DNA of 64,000 nt from SAR202 cluster bacterium (GTDB taxonomy: Bacteria > Chloroflexota > Dehalococcoidia > Lucifugimonadales > Lucifugimonadaceae), in the NCBI GenBank assembly GCA_016872495.1, contig VGZT01000004.1, positions 1 to 64,000 of the forward strand. The letters run 5' to 3'. The position numbers and the translations under genes are program-made. This document shows, piece after piece, positions 50,304 through 59,642 of the stretch. Every line of letters starts with the position of its first letter. Positions within the stretch are counted from its first letter, which is position 1. The notes below the pieces were generated by a model. The model did not search any database. It saw only the letters and a list, made by a program, of their open reading frames with translations, and was not told where the DNA came from.

Positions 50304-51830
50304 CTACTTGCCCATGTCCATTGCCAGCTGTACGAGCGTCCGGGACATTACTCCGGTCGCGCCTCCCGGCACCCATCCCTCCGTGGAATCAGCCATGAAT
50401 GTGCCGGCGATGTCGAGGTGGACCCATGGCGTCCCCTCGGCGAACTCCCCGATGAAATGCGCCCCCGTAATCGATCCGGCGGCGCGTCCGCCCGTGTTCT
50501 TGAGGTCGGCGATCTTGGAGTCGTTCTGCTTCTTGGCAGTGGAGTCGAGTGGCAAGCGCCAGATCGGCTCGCCTCGCCGCTTCCCGGCCGCAATCACCCG
50601 GTTAACCAGGTCGTCGTTGTTGCTGAATGCCGCGGTGTTCCCATGACCAAGCGCTATGACGGCCGCCCCGGTCAGTGTCGCCACGTCTACGATCTTCTCG
50701 GCGCCGTTGGCCCGTGCGTAGGCCAGTGCATCCGCGAGGGTCAGGCGTCCCTCGGCGTCGGTATTGGCGATCTCGATGAATTTTCCGGCCATCGACTTCA
50801 CCACGTCGCCGACCCTTTGTGCCGAACCTGAAGGCATGTTCTCGGTCGCCAGCACCAGCGCGGTGACGTTGATCTTCGGCTTCAACCGGGTGATGGCAGT
50901 GATGGCGGAGATGACGGCTGCGCCCCCGGCCATGTCGCCCTTCATCGTCATCATGCCGTCGCTGGGCTTGAGCGACAGCCCGCCCGAGTCAAACGTGATG
51001 CCTTTGCCAACGATCCACAGGTTGTTCTTGGGGTGGCGCGCGTCGCCCAGGTATCGCATCACTATGATCCGCGGGGGTTCGACGCTGCCCTGGGCGACCC
51101 CGAGGTAGGCGCGCATCCCCTGTTTTTCGGCGAACGCACGGTCGTACACCTCGCAGCTCAAGCCTGCGAGCCCGCGCGCAGCCTTGCGCGCGGCGCCCGC
51201 CAGTTCGGTAGGTGTCATCTCGTTGGCTGGTTCGTTCACCAGATCCCTGGCGAGTGTCGCCGCGGCGGCCAGGGTTTCGCCGCGGCTCACACCGCTCCTG
51301 ATCGCGGGCAGCTTCTTGCGGTCGAGCTCGACGATGCGCAGGGTCTGCAGATTCCGGTCGTCGTCGCTCTTCTTCGACTTGTACTTGTCGAAGCGGTAGA
51401 GGCCGAGCAGCGCGCCTTCGGCCAGCGCCTCCGATGCTTCTTCAGTATCGATGCCTCCGATACCGGCGCCGTGCACGATGGTTGCGGCGGAGCTTGCGCC
51501 GACCGATCGAAGGCGCCGGGCGACATCGGCGCTGACGGAGCGAGCGGCGTCGAGGTCGAACTCGTCCTGCTTTCCGAGTCCGGCGACCACGACCCGGGCC
51601 GGCTTGAACCCCGGGTAGCGCTTGCCCACCGTGTGGATCACGGTGACCTCGCCCTTGCGGCCCTTGATCTCGCCGCGCCGGATGAGATCGGAGATCGTCC
51701 CTCCCACCGCGGCGTCGATCGCGCCGGTCGCGCCGGCGGGCCGCTTCACTCCCGAGAACAGGTTGACGACCGCGGCATCCACGTCCTGGGCGGCCAGATC
51801 GCCGGGGACAGTTTCGATTTTCAAAGTCAA
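50304..51830 (-). CDS. pepA: Leucyl aminopeptidase, M17 family
   Basis: A 508-residue cytoplasmic metalloaminopeptidase that removes N-terminal Leu and other residues. The catalytic C-terminal half shows [19 protein letters not shown] near residue 271, [15 protein letters not shown] near residue 294, and the M17 signature [14 protein letters not shown] near residue 352. The metal-binding Lys, Asp and Glu residues are present in these blocks. The N-terminal half is variable as usual. Its 5' region faces the AT-rich block at 51960-52035. Confidence 0.95.
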   Translation of the reverse strand: MTLKIETVPGDLAAQDVDAAVVNLFSGVKRPAGATGAIDAAVGGTISDLIRRGEIKGRKGEVTVIHTVGKRYPGFKPARVVVAGLGKQDEFDLDAARSVSADVARRLRSVGASSAATIVHGAGIGGIDTEEASEALAEGALLGLYRFDKYKSKKSDDDRNLQTLRIVELDRKKLPAIRSGVSRGETLAAAATLARDLVNEPANEMTPTELAGAARKAARGLAGLSCEVYDRAFAEKQGMRAYLGVAQGSVEPPRIIVMRYLGDARHPKNNLWIVGKGITFDSGGLSLKPSDGMMTMKGDMAGGAAVISAITAITRLKPKINVTALVLATENMPSGSAQRVGDVVKSMAGKFIEIANTDAEGRLTLADALAYARANGAEKIVDVATLTGAAVIALGHGNTAAFSNNDDLVNRVIAAGKRRGEPIWRLPLDSTAKKQNDSKIADLKNTGGRAAGSITGAHFIGEFAEGTPWVHLDIAGTFMADSTEGWVPGGATGVMSRTLVQLAMDMGK

Positions 51831-52018
51831 GATCGCAGCTCCGGTTGCGGATATCGCCTACCCGCCAGTTCCATCGATTCGACCGTCGGCAGATTGTACG
51901 GCGTCGGACTATGGCCGCCCATCGACCAATCTCCAGCCCAGCCCGCCAGATATGAACCGCTATCTATTCGAGCCTGTTGTATTGGACAATTTTTAAATAA
52001 TTACTAAACTTTGGCTGG

Positions 52019-52034
52019 AAAGTACTAAAGTACT
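52019..52034. repeat. Tandem octamer AAAGTACT
   Basis: AAAGTACT occurs twice in a row (52019-52026 and 52027-52034), each with the palindrome AGTACT, just before the -35 box of the following promoter. Possible operator. Confidence 0.6.
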
Positions 52035-52036
52035 GC

Positions 52037-52065
52037 TTGACATGTCGCCCGTACGCGGGTACGTT
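52037..52065 (+). promoter_or_regulatory. Promoter of the MBL-fold gene
   Basis: TTGACA (52037-52042), 17-base spacer, TACGTT (52060-52065). Predicted leader of about 115 bases to ATG 52187. Confidence 0.55.
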
Positions 52066-52186
52066 GCCCTACATAGCGCAATGTGCACGCCTCCCGGCCA
52101 GTCCACCGGGAGCCCGCTCCGCCCGGAGCGAGGGCGATTGTCCGATCGCAAATGCATGGGGCCAAAAAGACGCCAGGGGGGCAGTG

Positions 52187-53029
52187 ATGAAGGCAGACTC
52201 GATCACAGTACGTGTTCTCAGCGACGGTTCATACCTGATGGACGGCGGCTCCGTATTCGGACAGGTGCCGCGGGTGATCTGGGAGCAGCAGGCCAAGCCC
52301 GACCGTCGCAACCGGGTCCGCCTCGGGCTGAACTGCCTCCTCGTACAGACCCCCGACCTCAACATCCTGGTCGACGCCGGCATGGGCACCCGCGAGCCGG
52401 AAATCACCCGGGAGATCTACGGGCTCAGCTCATCCAAGCTCCACCGCAACCTGCGGGCCGCCAACCTGACGACCCGCGACATCGACATCGTTCTCCTGTC
52501 GCACCTGCACTTCGACCATGTCGGGGGCACCGTCCGACTTGACCGAGAGGGCGAGATCGTCCCGACCTTCCCCAACGCCCGGTACCTCGTACAACGCCCC
52601 AGCTGGAACGAGGCATGCAACCCCAACGAGCGCGCCGTGCCGTTCTTCGGACTCGCGAGCACCGCCATGAGCGTCCTCGAGCGGTCGGGCCAGCTCGAAT
52701 TCCTCGACGGCGACGCGTCGATCGTCCCGGGCGTGCACACCATGATCACGAACGGCCACTGCACCGGCCACCAGGTCGTTTTCGTGAACACCGGCGGCGA
52801 ACGGATCGCCTTCATGGGCGACCTCGTCCCGACGCCCAATCACATCGTGCTTCCCTACATCACCGCGTTCGACCGCCGGCCCGACGATACGCTCGAAGAG
52901 AAGCGCGAGCTCCTGAGCCGTATCGAGCGCGAAGGCTGGCTGATGGTGTTCGCGCACGGCTACGAACAGCGCGCCGGGTACCTGGAGCGCATCGGCGGCA
53001 AGATGCAGCTGAAGCCAGTCGCCGTCTGA
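52187..53029 (+). CDS. MBL-fold hydrolase (acyl-homoserine-lactonase-like)
   Basis: A 280-residue intact metallo-beta-lactamase-fold enzyme. The metal motif SHLHFDH is near residue 108, with GHCTGHQ near residue 189, a metal-bridging Asp in AFMGDLVPTP and a late His in FAHGYE. The order resembles N-acyl-homoserine lactonase (AiiA/AttM-like) and related lactonases. ATG 52187 follows AGGGGGG by 6 bases; longer upstream frames lack homology. A sugar or acyl-lactone substrate is possible. It is the intact counterpart to the dead MBL gene at 39056-39878, though not closely related in sequence. Confidence 0.87.
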   Translation: MKADSITVRVLSDGSYLMDGGSVFGQVPRVIWEQQAKPDRRNRVRLGLNCLLVQTPDLNILVDAGMGTREPEITREIYGLSSSKLHRNLRAANLTTRDIDIVLLSHLHFDHVGGTVRLDREGEIVPTFPNARYLVQRPSWNEACNPNERAVPFFGLASTAMSVLERSGQLEFLDGDASIVPGVHTMITNGHCTGHQVVFVNTGGERIAFMGDLVPTPNHIVLPYITAFDRRPDDTLEEKRELLSRIEREGWLMVFAHGYEQRAGYLERIGGKMQLKPVAV

Positions 53030-53050
53030 CCTCGCCTCAAAGCTCTCTGA

Positions 53051-53080
53051 TGAAAGGGGCGCCGCTGGGCGCCCCTTTCA
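53051..53080. terminator. Bidirectional terminator hairpin
   Basis: TGAAAGGGGCGCC (53051-53063), loop GCTG, and GGCGCCCCTTTCA (53068-53080) form a perfect 13-base-pair stem followed by TTT. It separates the convergent MBL and mtaB genes. Confidence 0.88.
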
Positions 53081-53089
53081 TTTGCCCGC

Positions 53090-54403
53090 CTATTTTTCGG
53101 GCGTCCGCATCCGGGGCATGCCAACCATGTGGCCTGAACGGTTCGCTACCAGTTCGACTTCCTCGATCCGGTTCGGACCCACGTACTGCTCACCGGGTGC
53201 CGCAACCACCCTTACATAGTTGTCGGTCAGACCGGCCAGCGGCGGGCCATCCGACTCCCATAAGACTGGCCGGACCTGGCCTACCAGATGCTCCCGGAAC
53301 TTCGTCTCCGCCGCTCTAGCCAACCTCCGCAGCTCGGCCGCCCGGGAGGCCTTCACCTCATGCGGGACCTGGTCCGGAAACTTCGAGGCGCTGGTGCCCG
53401 GACGGGCCGAGTACGGAAATACGTGCGCGCCCGCGAGCTCCGCTTCCCGCACGACCGCTACCGTGAGCGCGAAGTCTTCGTCAGATTCTCCGGGAAACCC
53501 GGCGATAATGTCGGTCGTCACGGCGGCCGCGGGCACGGCCCTCTTCACCCTCTCCACCGCGTCGATATACCGGGCGGCTGAGTAACGGCGACGCATCCTG
53601 CGCAGGATCCCATCGCTTCCAGACTGCAAGGGCATGTGGAAATGCGGGCACAGGCGCCCCCTGCCCTCCCCGGACCACAACTCGAGAAGGCCTTCGGTCA
53701 ATTCGAGGGGCTGGAGCGACGAAACCCGGATACGCGGCATTTCGGTCGATCGCAGCAGTCTGAGGAGCAGGCGCCGGAGGTCCGTGCCTTCCAGGTCGAA
53801 CCCGTACGAACCGAGTTGAGTTCCGGTCAGCACGACCTCGCGTCGCCCGCCGTCGAACGCAACTCGTACTTCCGCGACCAGTTGTTCTTCCGGAATGCTT
53901 CGCTCACGGCCGCGCACCCGGGGCACGATGCAGTAGGCGCACACCTGGTCGCACCCCTCCTGGATGCGCAGGAAGGCGCGCGTGCGCCCCGTGGTGCCGG
54001 CGACCCCGGCCGTGCTGGCGACGGGATCGCGCGGGCCCAGTCCGAGCCGGGCCGCTACCAGTCCGACCAGTTCCGCTTTGGCGCGGTTTGTGACGGTCAG
54101 GTCCACGGCTTCCAGGGCGTCGACGGCATTCGGCGAGCGCTCGGCGAAGCAGCCCGAAGCTACGATCAGCGCATCGGGCCGACGACGGCGAGCCGCGGCC
54201 AGCGCCTGCCTGGCCTTTCGGTCGGCGACCGCGGTGACGGTACAGCTGTTCAACACGAAGACGTCGGCGTCTTGCGCCTGGCCGACCGCAAAACCGGCCG
54301 CGGCGAACTCGCGCGCCAGGCGCTCGCTGTCGGCCGCATTCAGCTTGCAGCCATGGGTTTCGATCGCGACGGTGGGCGTCGCTCGAGGGAAGGTCGCGGG
54401 CAT
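53090..54403 (-). CDS. mtaB: tRNA t6A37 methylthiotransferase (MtaB type)
   Basis: A radical-SAM methylthiotransferase of about 437 residues from ATG 54403. The N-terminal UPF0004 domain has Cys in ETHGCKLN (residues 15-22), LNSCTV and ASGCFAE. The radical-SAM CxxxCxxC is in GCDQVCAYC near residue 150, and a C-terminal TRAM-like region ends the protein. The RVSSLQPLEL and HMPLQSGSDGILRRM segments are typical. MtaB (YqeV) adds the methylthio group to t6A at tRNA position 37. The MiaB versus MtaB choice rests on the E-T-x-G-C-K-L-N motif. Confidence 0.9.
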   Translation of the reverse strand: MPATFPRATPTVAIETHGCKLNAADSERLAREFAAAGFAVGQAQDADVFVLNSCTVTAVADRKARQALAAARRRRPDALIVASGCFAERSPNAVDALEAVDLTVTNRAKAELVGLVAARLGLGPRDPVASTAGVAGTTGRTRAFLRIQEGCDQVCAYCIVPRVRGRERSIPEEQLVAEVRVAFDGGRREVVLTGTQLGSYGFDLEGTDLRRLLLRLLRSTEMPRIRVSSLQPLELTEGLLELWSGEGRGRLCPHFHMPLQSGSDGILRRMRRRYSAARYIDAVERVKRAVPAAAVTTDIIAGFPGESDEDFALTVAVVREAELAGAHVFPYSARPGTSASKFPDQVPHEVKASRAAELRRLARAAETKFREHLVGQVRPVLWESDGPPLAGLTDNYVRVVAAPGEQYVGPNRIEEVELVANRSGHMVGMPRMRTPEK

Positions 54404-54460
54404 CAGGGCGATTCTACGACGCAGGTCCAGTGCCGGCCTGATCGTAATCAGGACCCGGAT

Positions 54461-54469
54461 TGCTATAAT
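54461..54469 (+). promoter_or_regulatory. Extended -10 promoter of fabF
   Basis: TGCTATAAT is a perfect extended -10 (TATAAT 54464-54469). The -35 region is weak. It predicts a leader of about 135 bases before ATG 54611, unusually long for this window. Confidence 0.6.
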
Positions 54470-54610
54470 CCGTGGACTTTTCCGATTCGAGCCACTCGCG
54501 GTCATCATTACCCTGTTATCGGTCCAAGATCTGGTGTGCGCCCTCTCCTACTGCTGAGGCCCCGCCAGCAAGATCCCGGCCGTTCGCATGCATTCTCTGG
54601 GGGCTGTCGT

Positions 54611-55852
54611 ATGTCAAAGCGCGTGGTTGTGACCGGCATTGGCGTAGTTTCCCCAGTCGGAACCGACCGCGAAACCACCTGGCAAGGGGTCATAGAGGGC
54701 AAGTCCGGGATCGACCGCATCTCGCTCTTCAATGCCGAAGGGTTCGAGAGTCGCATCGCCGGAGAAGTTCGAGGGTTCGACCCCACGAAGTACATGGATC
54801 GCAAGAAAGCCACGCGGATGGACCGCTTCGCGCAGTTCGCCTGCGCGGCGTCGATCCAGGCGAAGGAGCAGGCCGGGCTCGACCTCGAGAAGACCGATGC
54901 AAGCCGGGTGGCCGTACTGATCGGCAGCGGCGTCGGCGGCATCATGACGCTGTCGGAACAGTACGACGTGCTCAAGCAAAAGGGACCGACGCGCGTCAGC
55001 CCGTTCCTCATCCCGATGATGTTGACCGACCTGGCCGCCGGCAACGTGTCGATGATGCTCGGCACCAGGGGCCCGAACTTCTCTCCAGTGTCCGCATGTG
55101 CGACCGGCGCCGACTCGATCGGCGAGGCGTTCGAGATGATCCGCAGGGGCGCGGCCGACGCCGCGTTTGCGGGGGGCACCGAGGCAGCCGTCTGCCCGAT
55201 CGCCGTGGCCGGGTTCAATTCCTGCATGGCGCTTTCCAAGCACAACGATGAGCCGAACAAGGCCTCCCGGCCATTCGACCTCAAGCGCGACGGATTCGTA
55301 CTTGGCGAGGGCGCCGGCGTTCTCCTGATCGAGTCACTGGAGCACGCCGAGGCAAGGGGCGCACGGCCGATCGCCGAGCTGGTCGGCTATGCCGCTACCA
55401 GCGATGCCCATCACATCACGCAGCCCGCTCCCGAAGGCGCGGGAGCGGCACAGGCCATCAGGCTTGCCCTGAGGCAGGCCGGCCTTGCGCCACAGGACAT
55501 CGACTACGTCAACGCACACGGCACGTCGACCCCGCTCAACGACCGCCTCGAGACGGCTGCCATGAAGGGCGCCTTCGGAGAACATGCGAGCAAGGTGGCG
55601 ATCTCCTCGACCAAGTCGATGACCGGACACCTGCTCGGCGCCGCCGGCGGGGTTGAGGCTGCGCTTTCGGTGATGGCGATCGAGCGTTCGATGATCCCGC
55701 CGACGATAAACCTTGAGAATCCCGATCCGGAGTGCGACCTCGATTACGTACCCAACCTCGCGCGGCCGGCCCGCCTGCGCACCGCCATGTCAAACTCGAT
55801 GGGGTTTGGCGGCCACAACGCCTGCCTCATCTTCAAGGAATTTGACCGCTAG
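54611..55852 (+). CDS. fabF: 3-oxoacyl-[acyl-carrier-protein] synthase II
   Basis: The condensing enzyme of fatty acid elongation, joining malonyl-ACP to acyl-ACP. The 413-residue length is typical. The Cys-His-His triad is seen in SACATGADSIGEAF near residue 163, VNAHGTSTPLND near residue 300 and TKSMTGHLLGAAGGVEA near residue 335, with Lys in the last block. The thiolase-fold start RVVVTGIGVVSPVG supports ATG 54611. No acyl-carrier-protein or other fab gene is adjacent. recJ follows 27 bases downstream. Confidence 0.97.
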   Translation: MSKRVVVTGIGVVSPVGTDRETTWQGVIEGKSGIDRISLFNAEGFESRIAGEVRGFDPTKYMDRKKATRMDRFAQFACAASIQAKEQAGLDLEKTDASRVAVLIGSGVGGIMTLSEQYDVLKQKGPTRVSPFLIPMMLTDLAAGNVSMMLGTRGPNFSPVSACATGADSIGEAFEMIRRGAADAAFAGGTEAAVCPIAVAGFNSCMALSKHNDEPNKASRPFDLKRDGFVLGEGAGVLLIESLEHAEARGARPIAELVGYAATSDAHHITQPAPEGAGAAQAIRLALRQAGLAPQDIDYVNAHGTSTPLNDRLETAAMKGAFGEHASKVAISSTKSMTGHLLGAAGGVEAALSVMAIERSMIPPTINLENPDPECDLDYVPNLARPARLRTAMSNSMGFGGHNACLIFKEFDR

Positions 55853-55879
55853 CCTGCCCGCAGGCCGGAGGCCGGCCTG

Positions 55880-57583
55880 ATGGGTGGCCGCCGCTGGAGA
55901 GTCAGGCAGTCGCCTGCATCGCTCCCGCAGGACCTGGTCGAACGCGCCGGGAACTGCGGCCACCTTGGCGCACTGCTGCTTCACCATCGCGCCATCCGGG
56001 ACGGCCAGTCGGCAGCCCGATTCCTCAAGCCCGAACTGGCACACCTGACCGATCCGCTTGCCCTGCCCGACATGTACCACGCGGTTGAGCGGGTCGCCAC
56101 CGCGCTCGACCGCCGCGAGCGGATCGGCGTGCTCGGCGACTTCGATGTCGATGGCCTGACCGGCGCGGCGATCCTGGTCCAGGCACTGCGCGACCTCGGC
56201 GGAAACGTGTCCGTACACATCCCCGACCGGGCGGCCGATGGTCACGGCCTGACGACCGGCGCGGTCGACGCGTTCCACGACGATGGCGTGGGCCTCATCG
56301 TCACGGCCGATACCGGATCGACGGCGGCCAAGGAGATCACCTACGCACGATGGCGCGGCATCGACACCGTCGTCACCGACCACCACCTCTCGGACAGCCT
56401 GCCGGCCGACGCGCTTGCGGTCGTCAACCCGCATCGAGCGGGCGCCCTGCCGGAATCCTCGGTCTTGAGCGGCGCGGGCGTCGCATTCCGCCTGGCGCAG
56501 GCCATCTCCGAGAAGTCGGGGCGAGCCCCCGCAAGCCACCTGGTTTCGCTTGCCGCGCTGGGCGTCATCGCCGACGTCGCCCCGTTGACGGGCGACAATC
56601 GAATAATCGCGGCCGAAGGCTTGCGTGAGCTCCAGCACACGTCTCATCCGGGACTGCGGGCCCTGCTGGACCAGGCCCGTGCAGGGAACCGTGGCGCGCG
56701 CGCCCCGATCGACACCGAGGCCATCGCCTTTCACATCGGACCCAGGCTGAACGCGCCGGGTCGCCTCGGCAGCCCCCTGCTGAGCCTGCAGTTGCTCACG
56801 TCGTCCAACGACGCCGAGGCGAAACGCCTCGCAGAAGAGATCGAGAACCTGAATGGCGAACGACAGAGGCTTTCGCGGGAAGCATGGGCCCTCGCCGAGG
56901 CGCAGCTGGCGAAGCTGCCGGCGCTGCCGCCGGTGCTGACGATCGTCTCGCCAGACCTGATGCCGGGCATCCTCGGCCCTCTGGCAGGCCGCCTGTGCGG
57001 CGAATACGAGCGGCCCGCAATCGCCGTGCAGATCGAGAATGGCAACGCGCGCGCCAGCGCCCGGTCGATACCTGGCTTCGATATCCACGACGCGATCGCC
57101 CGCCAGTCGGCCCGGCTTACCCGCTACGGGGGCCACGCACGCGCGGCCGGTTTCAGTTGCGCCGCGCCTGATCTGGAGGGCGTCCTCGCCGACATCGCGT
57201 CGATCGCATCAAGTTGTGGTCCGGTGACCGCGCCGCCCTTCATCACGGCGGACGTCGAGGTCGGGCTGGCGGAGCTCGGCGCAAGCGCCTGGGACTTCGT
57301 TCAGATGCTGGCGCCGTGCGGCGAAGGCAACCCGTCGCCCCTGTTCTTCACGCGGGGAATGCTGCCGATGCAGATCAAGACGCTCGGCGCGACCGGCGAC
57401 CACTTGCGACTGGTGCTGGATGGTGGCGCCCGGAAGTACGATGCCATCGGATTCGGCCTGGGCGGGGCCGACCTGGGATCAAGCCTGGTCGACGCAATTT
57501 ATGCATTGCGAACCGACCACTGGAACGGGCGGGTACGCCACGAACTGGAACTCAAGGCGATCCGGCCGGCGGCGCAGGCCTGA
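55880..57583 (+). CDS. recJ: Single-stranded-DNA-specific exonuclease RecJ
   Basis: A 567-residue 5'-3' exonuclease for recombination and mismatch repair. DHH-family motifs are visible: GDFDVDGLTGAAI near residue 86 (motif I), ADTGSTAAKEI near residue 142 (the motif II position), TDHHLSD near residue 165 (DHH), and the DHHA1 ending RYGGHARAAGF near residue 416, followed by an OB-type domain. Co-transcription with fabF is likely. The family's DHH start pattern supports ATG 55880. Confidence 0.95.
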   Translation: MGGRRWRVRQSPASLPQDLVERAGNCGHLGALLLHHRAIRDGQSAARFLKPELAHLTDPLALPDMYHAVERVATALDRRERIGVLGDFDVDGLTGAAILVQALRDLGGNVSVHIPDRAADGHGLTTGAVDAFHDDGVGLIVTADTGSTAAKEITYARWRGIDTVVTDHHLSDSLPADALAVVNPHRAGALPESSVLSGAGVAFRLAQAISEKSGRAPASHLVSLAALGVIADVAPLTGDNRIIAAEGLRELQHTSHPGLRALLDQARAGNRGARAPIDTEAIAFHIGPRLNAPGRLGSPLLSLQLLTSSNDAEAKRLAEEIENLNGERQRLSREAWALAEAQLAKLPALPPVLTIVSPDLMPGILGPLAGRLCGEYERPAIAVQIENGNARASARSIPGFDIHDAIARQSARLTRYGGHARAAGFSCAAPDLEGVLADIASIASSCGPVTAPPFITADVEVGLAELGASAWDFVQMLAPCGEGNPSPLFFTRGMLPMQIKTLGATGDHLRLVLDGGARKYDAIGFGLGGADLGSSLVDAIYALRTDHWNGRVRHELELKAIRPAAQA

Positions 57584-57596
57584 CCAGCCACCCGGG

Positions 57597-58475
57597 TCAG
57601 GCTTTGGCGCGTGCCTTCGAACGACGCTCGCGCCGGTCGACCCTCCGCTCAGGCTGATCGGGCGCCGGCGGCACTTCCGGGGCCGGCTTGAAGCGGACCT
57701 TCCAGATGATGAAGCCGATGGCGAGCACGAAAACCATCACCGCGATCAGGTGCGCTTCCTGCAGGCCCCAGAACTTCACGGGATCGATCCTGAGGAACTG
57801 GATGGCGAAGCGGCCGACCGCGTAAAGCGCCAGGTAGACCATGAAAAGCGCCCCGTCGGGCTTCAGGCGGTTGCGCAGCCTCCAGATGATCGCGAACGCG
57901 ATCCCGTTCCAGATCATCTCGTAGACGACGGCCGGGTGAACCGGCTGGTCGGGATCGCCAAACAGGCGTTCGGCGCCAGCGCGGCCCGGGCTGTCAGGGT
58001 CCGAAAAGTACCAGCCCCACGGCAGGCTTGTGGCCTTGCTCCAGTGTTCTCCGTTGATGATGTCGCCGATCCGCCCGATCGTTTGCGCGATGAGCAACGC
58101 CGGTGCGCTCAGGTCCAGCAGCTTGCCGACCGGGTACCTGGAGATCCGGGCGTAGATGACGCCGGCCAGAGTGCCGCCAAGGATCGCCCCCCAGAGGCCA
58201 ATCCCGCCTTCCCAGAGCGCGAAAACCTGGCCGAGGTCGTGCCGGTAGAAATGCCAGTTGTCGGCGACGTGAACGACCCGTGCCCCGACGATACCGCCGG
58301 CGATTGCGAAAACGGCGGTGTTGTAGACGTAGTCCTGGTTGATGCCATCCCTCTTGGCCCAGCGAGCCACCAGGTATACGGCGGCCGAGACCGCCACGAA
58401 GCTCAGGAATCCGTGCCAGCTGAGCGTGAAGCTGCCGGTCGAGATGATGTTCGGGTCGAATGGGATCTTGATCAT
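57597..58475 (-). CDS. lgt: Prolipoprotein diacylglyceryl transferase
   Basis: Transfers diacylglycerol from phosphatidylglycerol to the lipobox Cys of exported lipoproteins. The 292-residue membrane protein has about seven helices and the Lgt signature GRIGDIINGEHWSK near residue 127, then PVHPAVVYEMIWNG near residue 167, and Arg in ARVVHVADNW. It would lipidate the lipoproteins encoded in this window (protease, sugar dehydrogenase, propeller protein and others). The last 30 residues are basic. It converges with recJ. Confidence 0.95.
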   Translation of the reverse strand: MIKIPFDPNIISTGSFTLSWHGFLSFVAVSAAVYLVARWAKRDGINQDYVYNTAVFAIAGGIVGARVVHVADNWHFYRHDLGQVFALWEGGIGLWGAILGGTLAGVIYARISRYPVGKLLDLSAPALLIAQTIGRIGDIINGEHWSKATSLPWGWYFSDPDSPGRAGAERLFGDPDQPVHPAVVYEMIWNGIAFAIIWRLRNRLKPDGALFMVYLALYAVGRFAIQFLRIDPVKFWGLQEAHLIAVMVFVLAIGFIIWKVRFKPAPEVPPAPDQPERRVDRRERRSKARAKA

Positions 58476-58613
58476 TTCTTACCCAGGACGCCGGCGCGAG
58501 CCGGGCTCATGCTCAGGTTCGAAATTGTACGCCACTGGCTGGCCTGCCCGGATGCACCCAAACAGGGTGTCTTTTTGTATTGGATTCCAAGGGCCGGGTA
58601 TGCCATAAATGCG

Positions 58614-58622
58614 TGCTACAAT
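58614..58622 (+). promoter_or_regulatory. Extended -10 box of the xer recombinase gene
   Basis: TGCTACAAT (TACAAT 58617-58622) followed by CCCGCC, 31 bases before ATG 58654. Confidence 0.5.
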
Positions 58623-58653
58623 CCCGCCACTTTTAACCCCAACGGCGACCCCC

Positions 58654-59559
58654 ATGGACGATGAGCTAGACAATTTCCTCAACTACCTGGCGGTCGAGAA
58701 GGGCGCTTCCCGGCACACGATCGCAGCTTACGCGAGCGATCTTACCCAGCTGATCGAATTCCTGGAGTCGGGTCCGGCCAGCGCACGCGCCGAGACCTGG
58801 CGCGAGGTCACCACTCCCCGCCTGGCCCGCTTTGTCGAAGACATGGATGCGCGCGGGTACTCGCCCGGGACACGCGCCCGCAAGATCGCTTCGGCAAAGT
58901 CCCTGTTCAAGTTCTTGAAGGACGAGGGGCTGATCGAGGCGAATCCTGCCGACCAGCTCCGGGCGCCGCGGGCCGGGCGGCCGTTGCCAAAAGCGCTGAC
59001 GGTCGAGCAGGTCGACCGGCTGCTGGCGGCGCTGGAAGCCGACCGCTCGAGCGAGGGACTCCGTGACCACGCAATGCTCGAATTGCTGTACGCCGCCGGC
59101 CTGCGGGTGAGCGAGCTGGTCGGGTTGGACGTCGCCGACGTCGAGGTTACGACGGCCACCGTGCGTGCGTTTGGCAAGGGCGGGAAGGAACGCCTCGTGC
59201 CGCTGCACGACCGTGCGGTTTCAGCCGTGTCGGCATACCTATCGAAGGCGCGCGGGAAATTGGCGGGCACGGGCTCCGGCGACGCCCTGTTCCTGAACCG
59301 CCGTGGCGGGCGCATGACGCGCCAGGCGTTCTGGCTCCGCTTGCGGTCAGCGGCGGTCCGCTCCGGCATCGGTGTCCACCTGACGCCGCATACCCTGCGC
59401 CACAGCTTCGCGACCCATCTCCTTCAGGGCGGAGCCAACCTGCGGCAGGTGCAGGAAATGCTGGGGCATGTAAGTATTGCCACCACCCAGATCTATACTC
59501 ACCTGACCAACGAGCATGTTCGCCGTGAGTTCGACAAGGCGCATCCGAGGGCGCACTAG
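58654..59559 (+). CDS. Tyrosine recombinase XerC/XerD
   Basis: A 301-residue site-specific recombinase of the type that resolves chromosome dimers at dif. All catalytic residues are seen: Arg in LRVSELVG near residue 150, Lys in FGKGGKERLVPL, H-x-L-R in HTLRHSFATHLL near residue 249, His in MLGHVSIATTQIYTH near residue 270 and the nucleophile Tyr within it. The N-terminal SAM-like domain starts FLNYLAVEKGASRHTIAAY. XerC and XerD cannot be separated on sequence alone here. Solitary gene, no integrative element around it. Confidence 0.92.
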   Translation: MDDELDNFLNYLAVEKGASRHTIAAYASDLTQLIEFLESGPASARAETWREVTTPRLARFVEDMDARGYSPGTRARKIASAKSLFKFLKDEGLIEANPADQLRAPRAGRPLPKALTVEQVDRLLAALEADRSSEGLRDHAMLELLYAAGLRVSELVGLDVADVEVTTATVRAFGKGGKERLVPLHDRAVSAVSAYLSKARGKLAGTGSGDALFLNRRGGRMTRQAFWLRLRSAAVRSGIGVHLTPHTLRHSFATHLLQGGANLRQVQEMLGHVSIATTQIYTHLTNEHVRREFDKAHPRAH

Positions 59560-59642
59560 CGCCGTCGACGTCTTAAAGTGTCCGCGTCAGGACGGCACAT
59601 TCCCTCACCCGCCCGGTGGGGGCGGATTACGAGGTACGCCAC

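Noticed and set aside
54470-54610. Possible riboswitch in the fabF leader
   Set aside because: The leader is long, but no known riboswitch core or strong paired structure could be recognised.
58654-59559. Integrase of a mobile element
   Set aside because: No attachment repeats, cargo or excision genes nearby; length and motifs fit housekeeping XerC/XerD.
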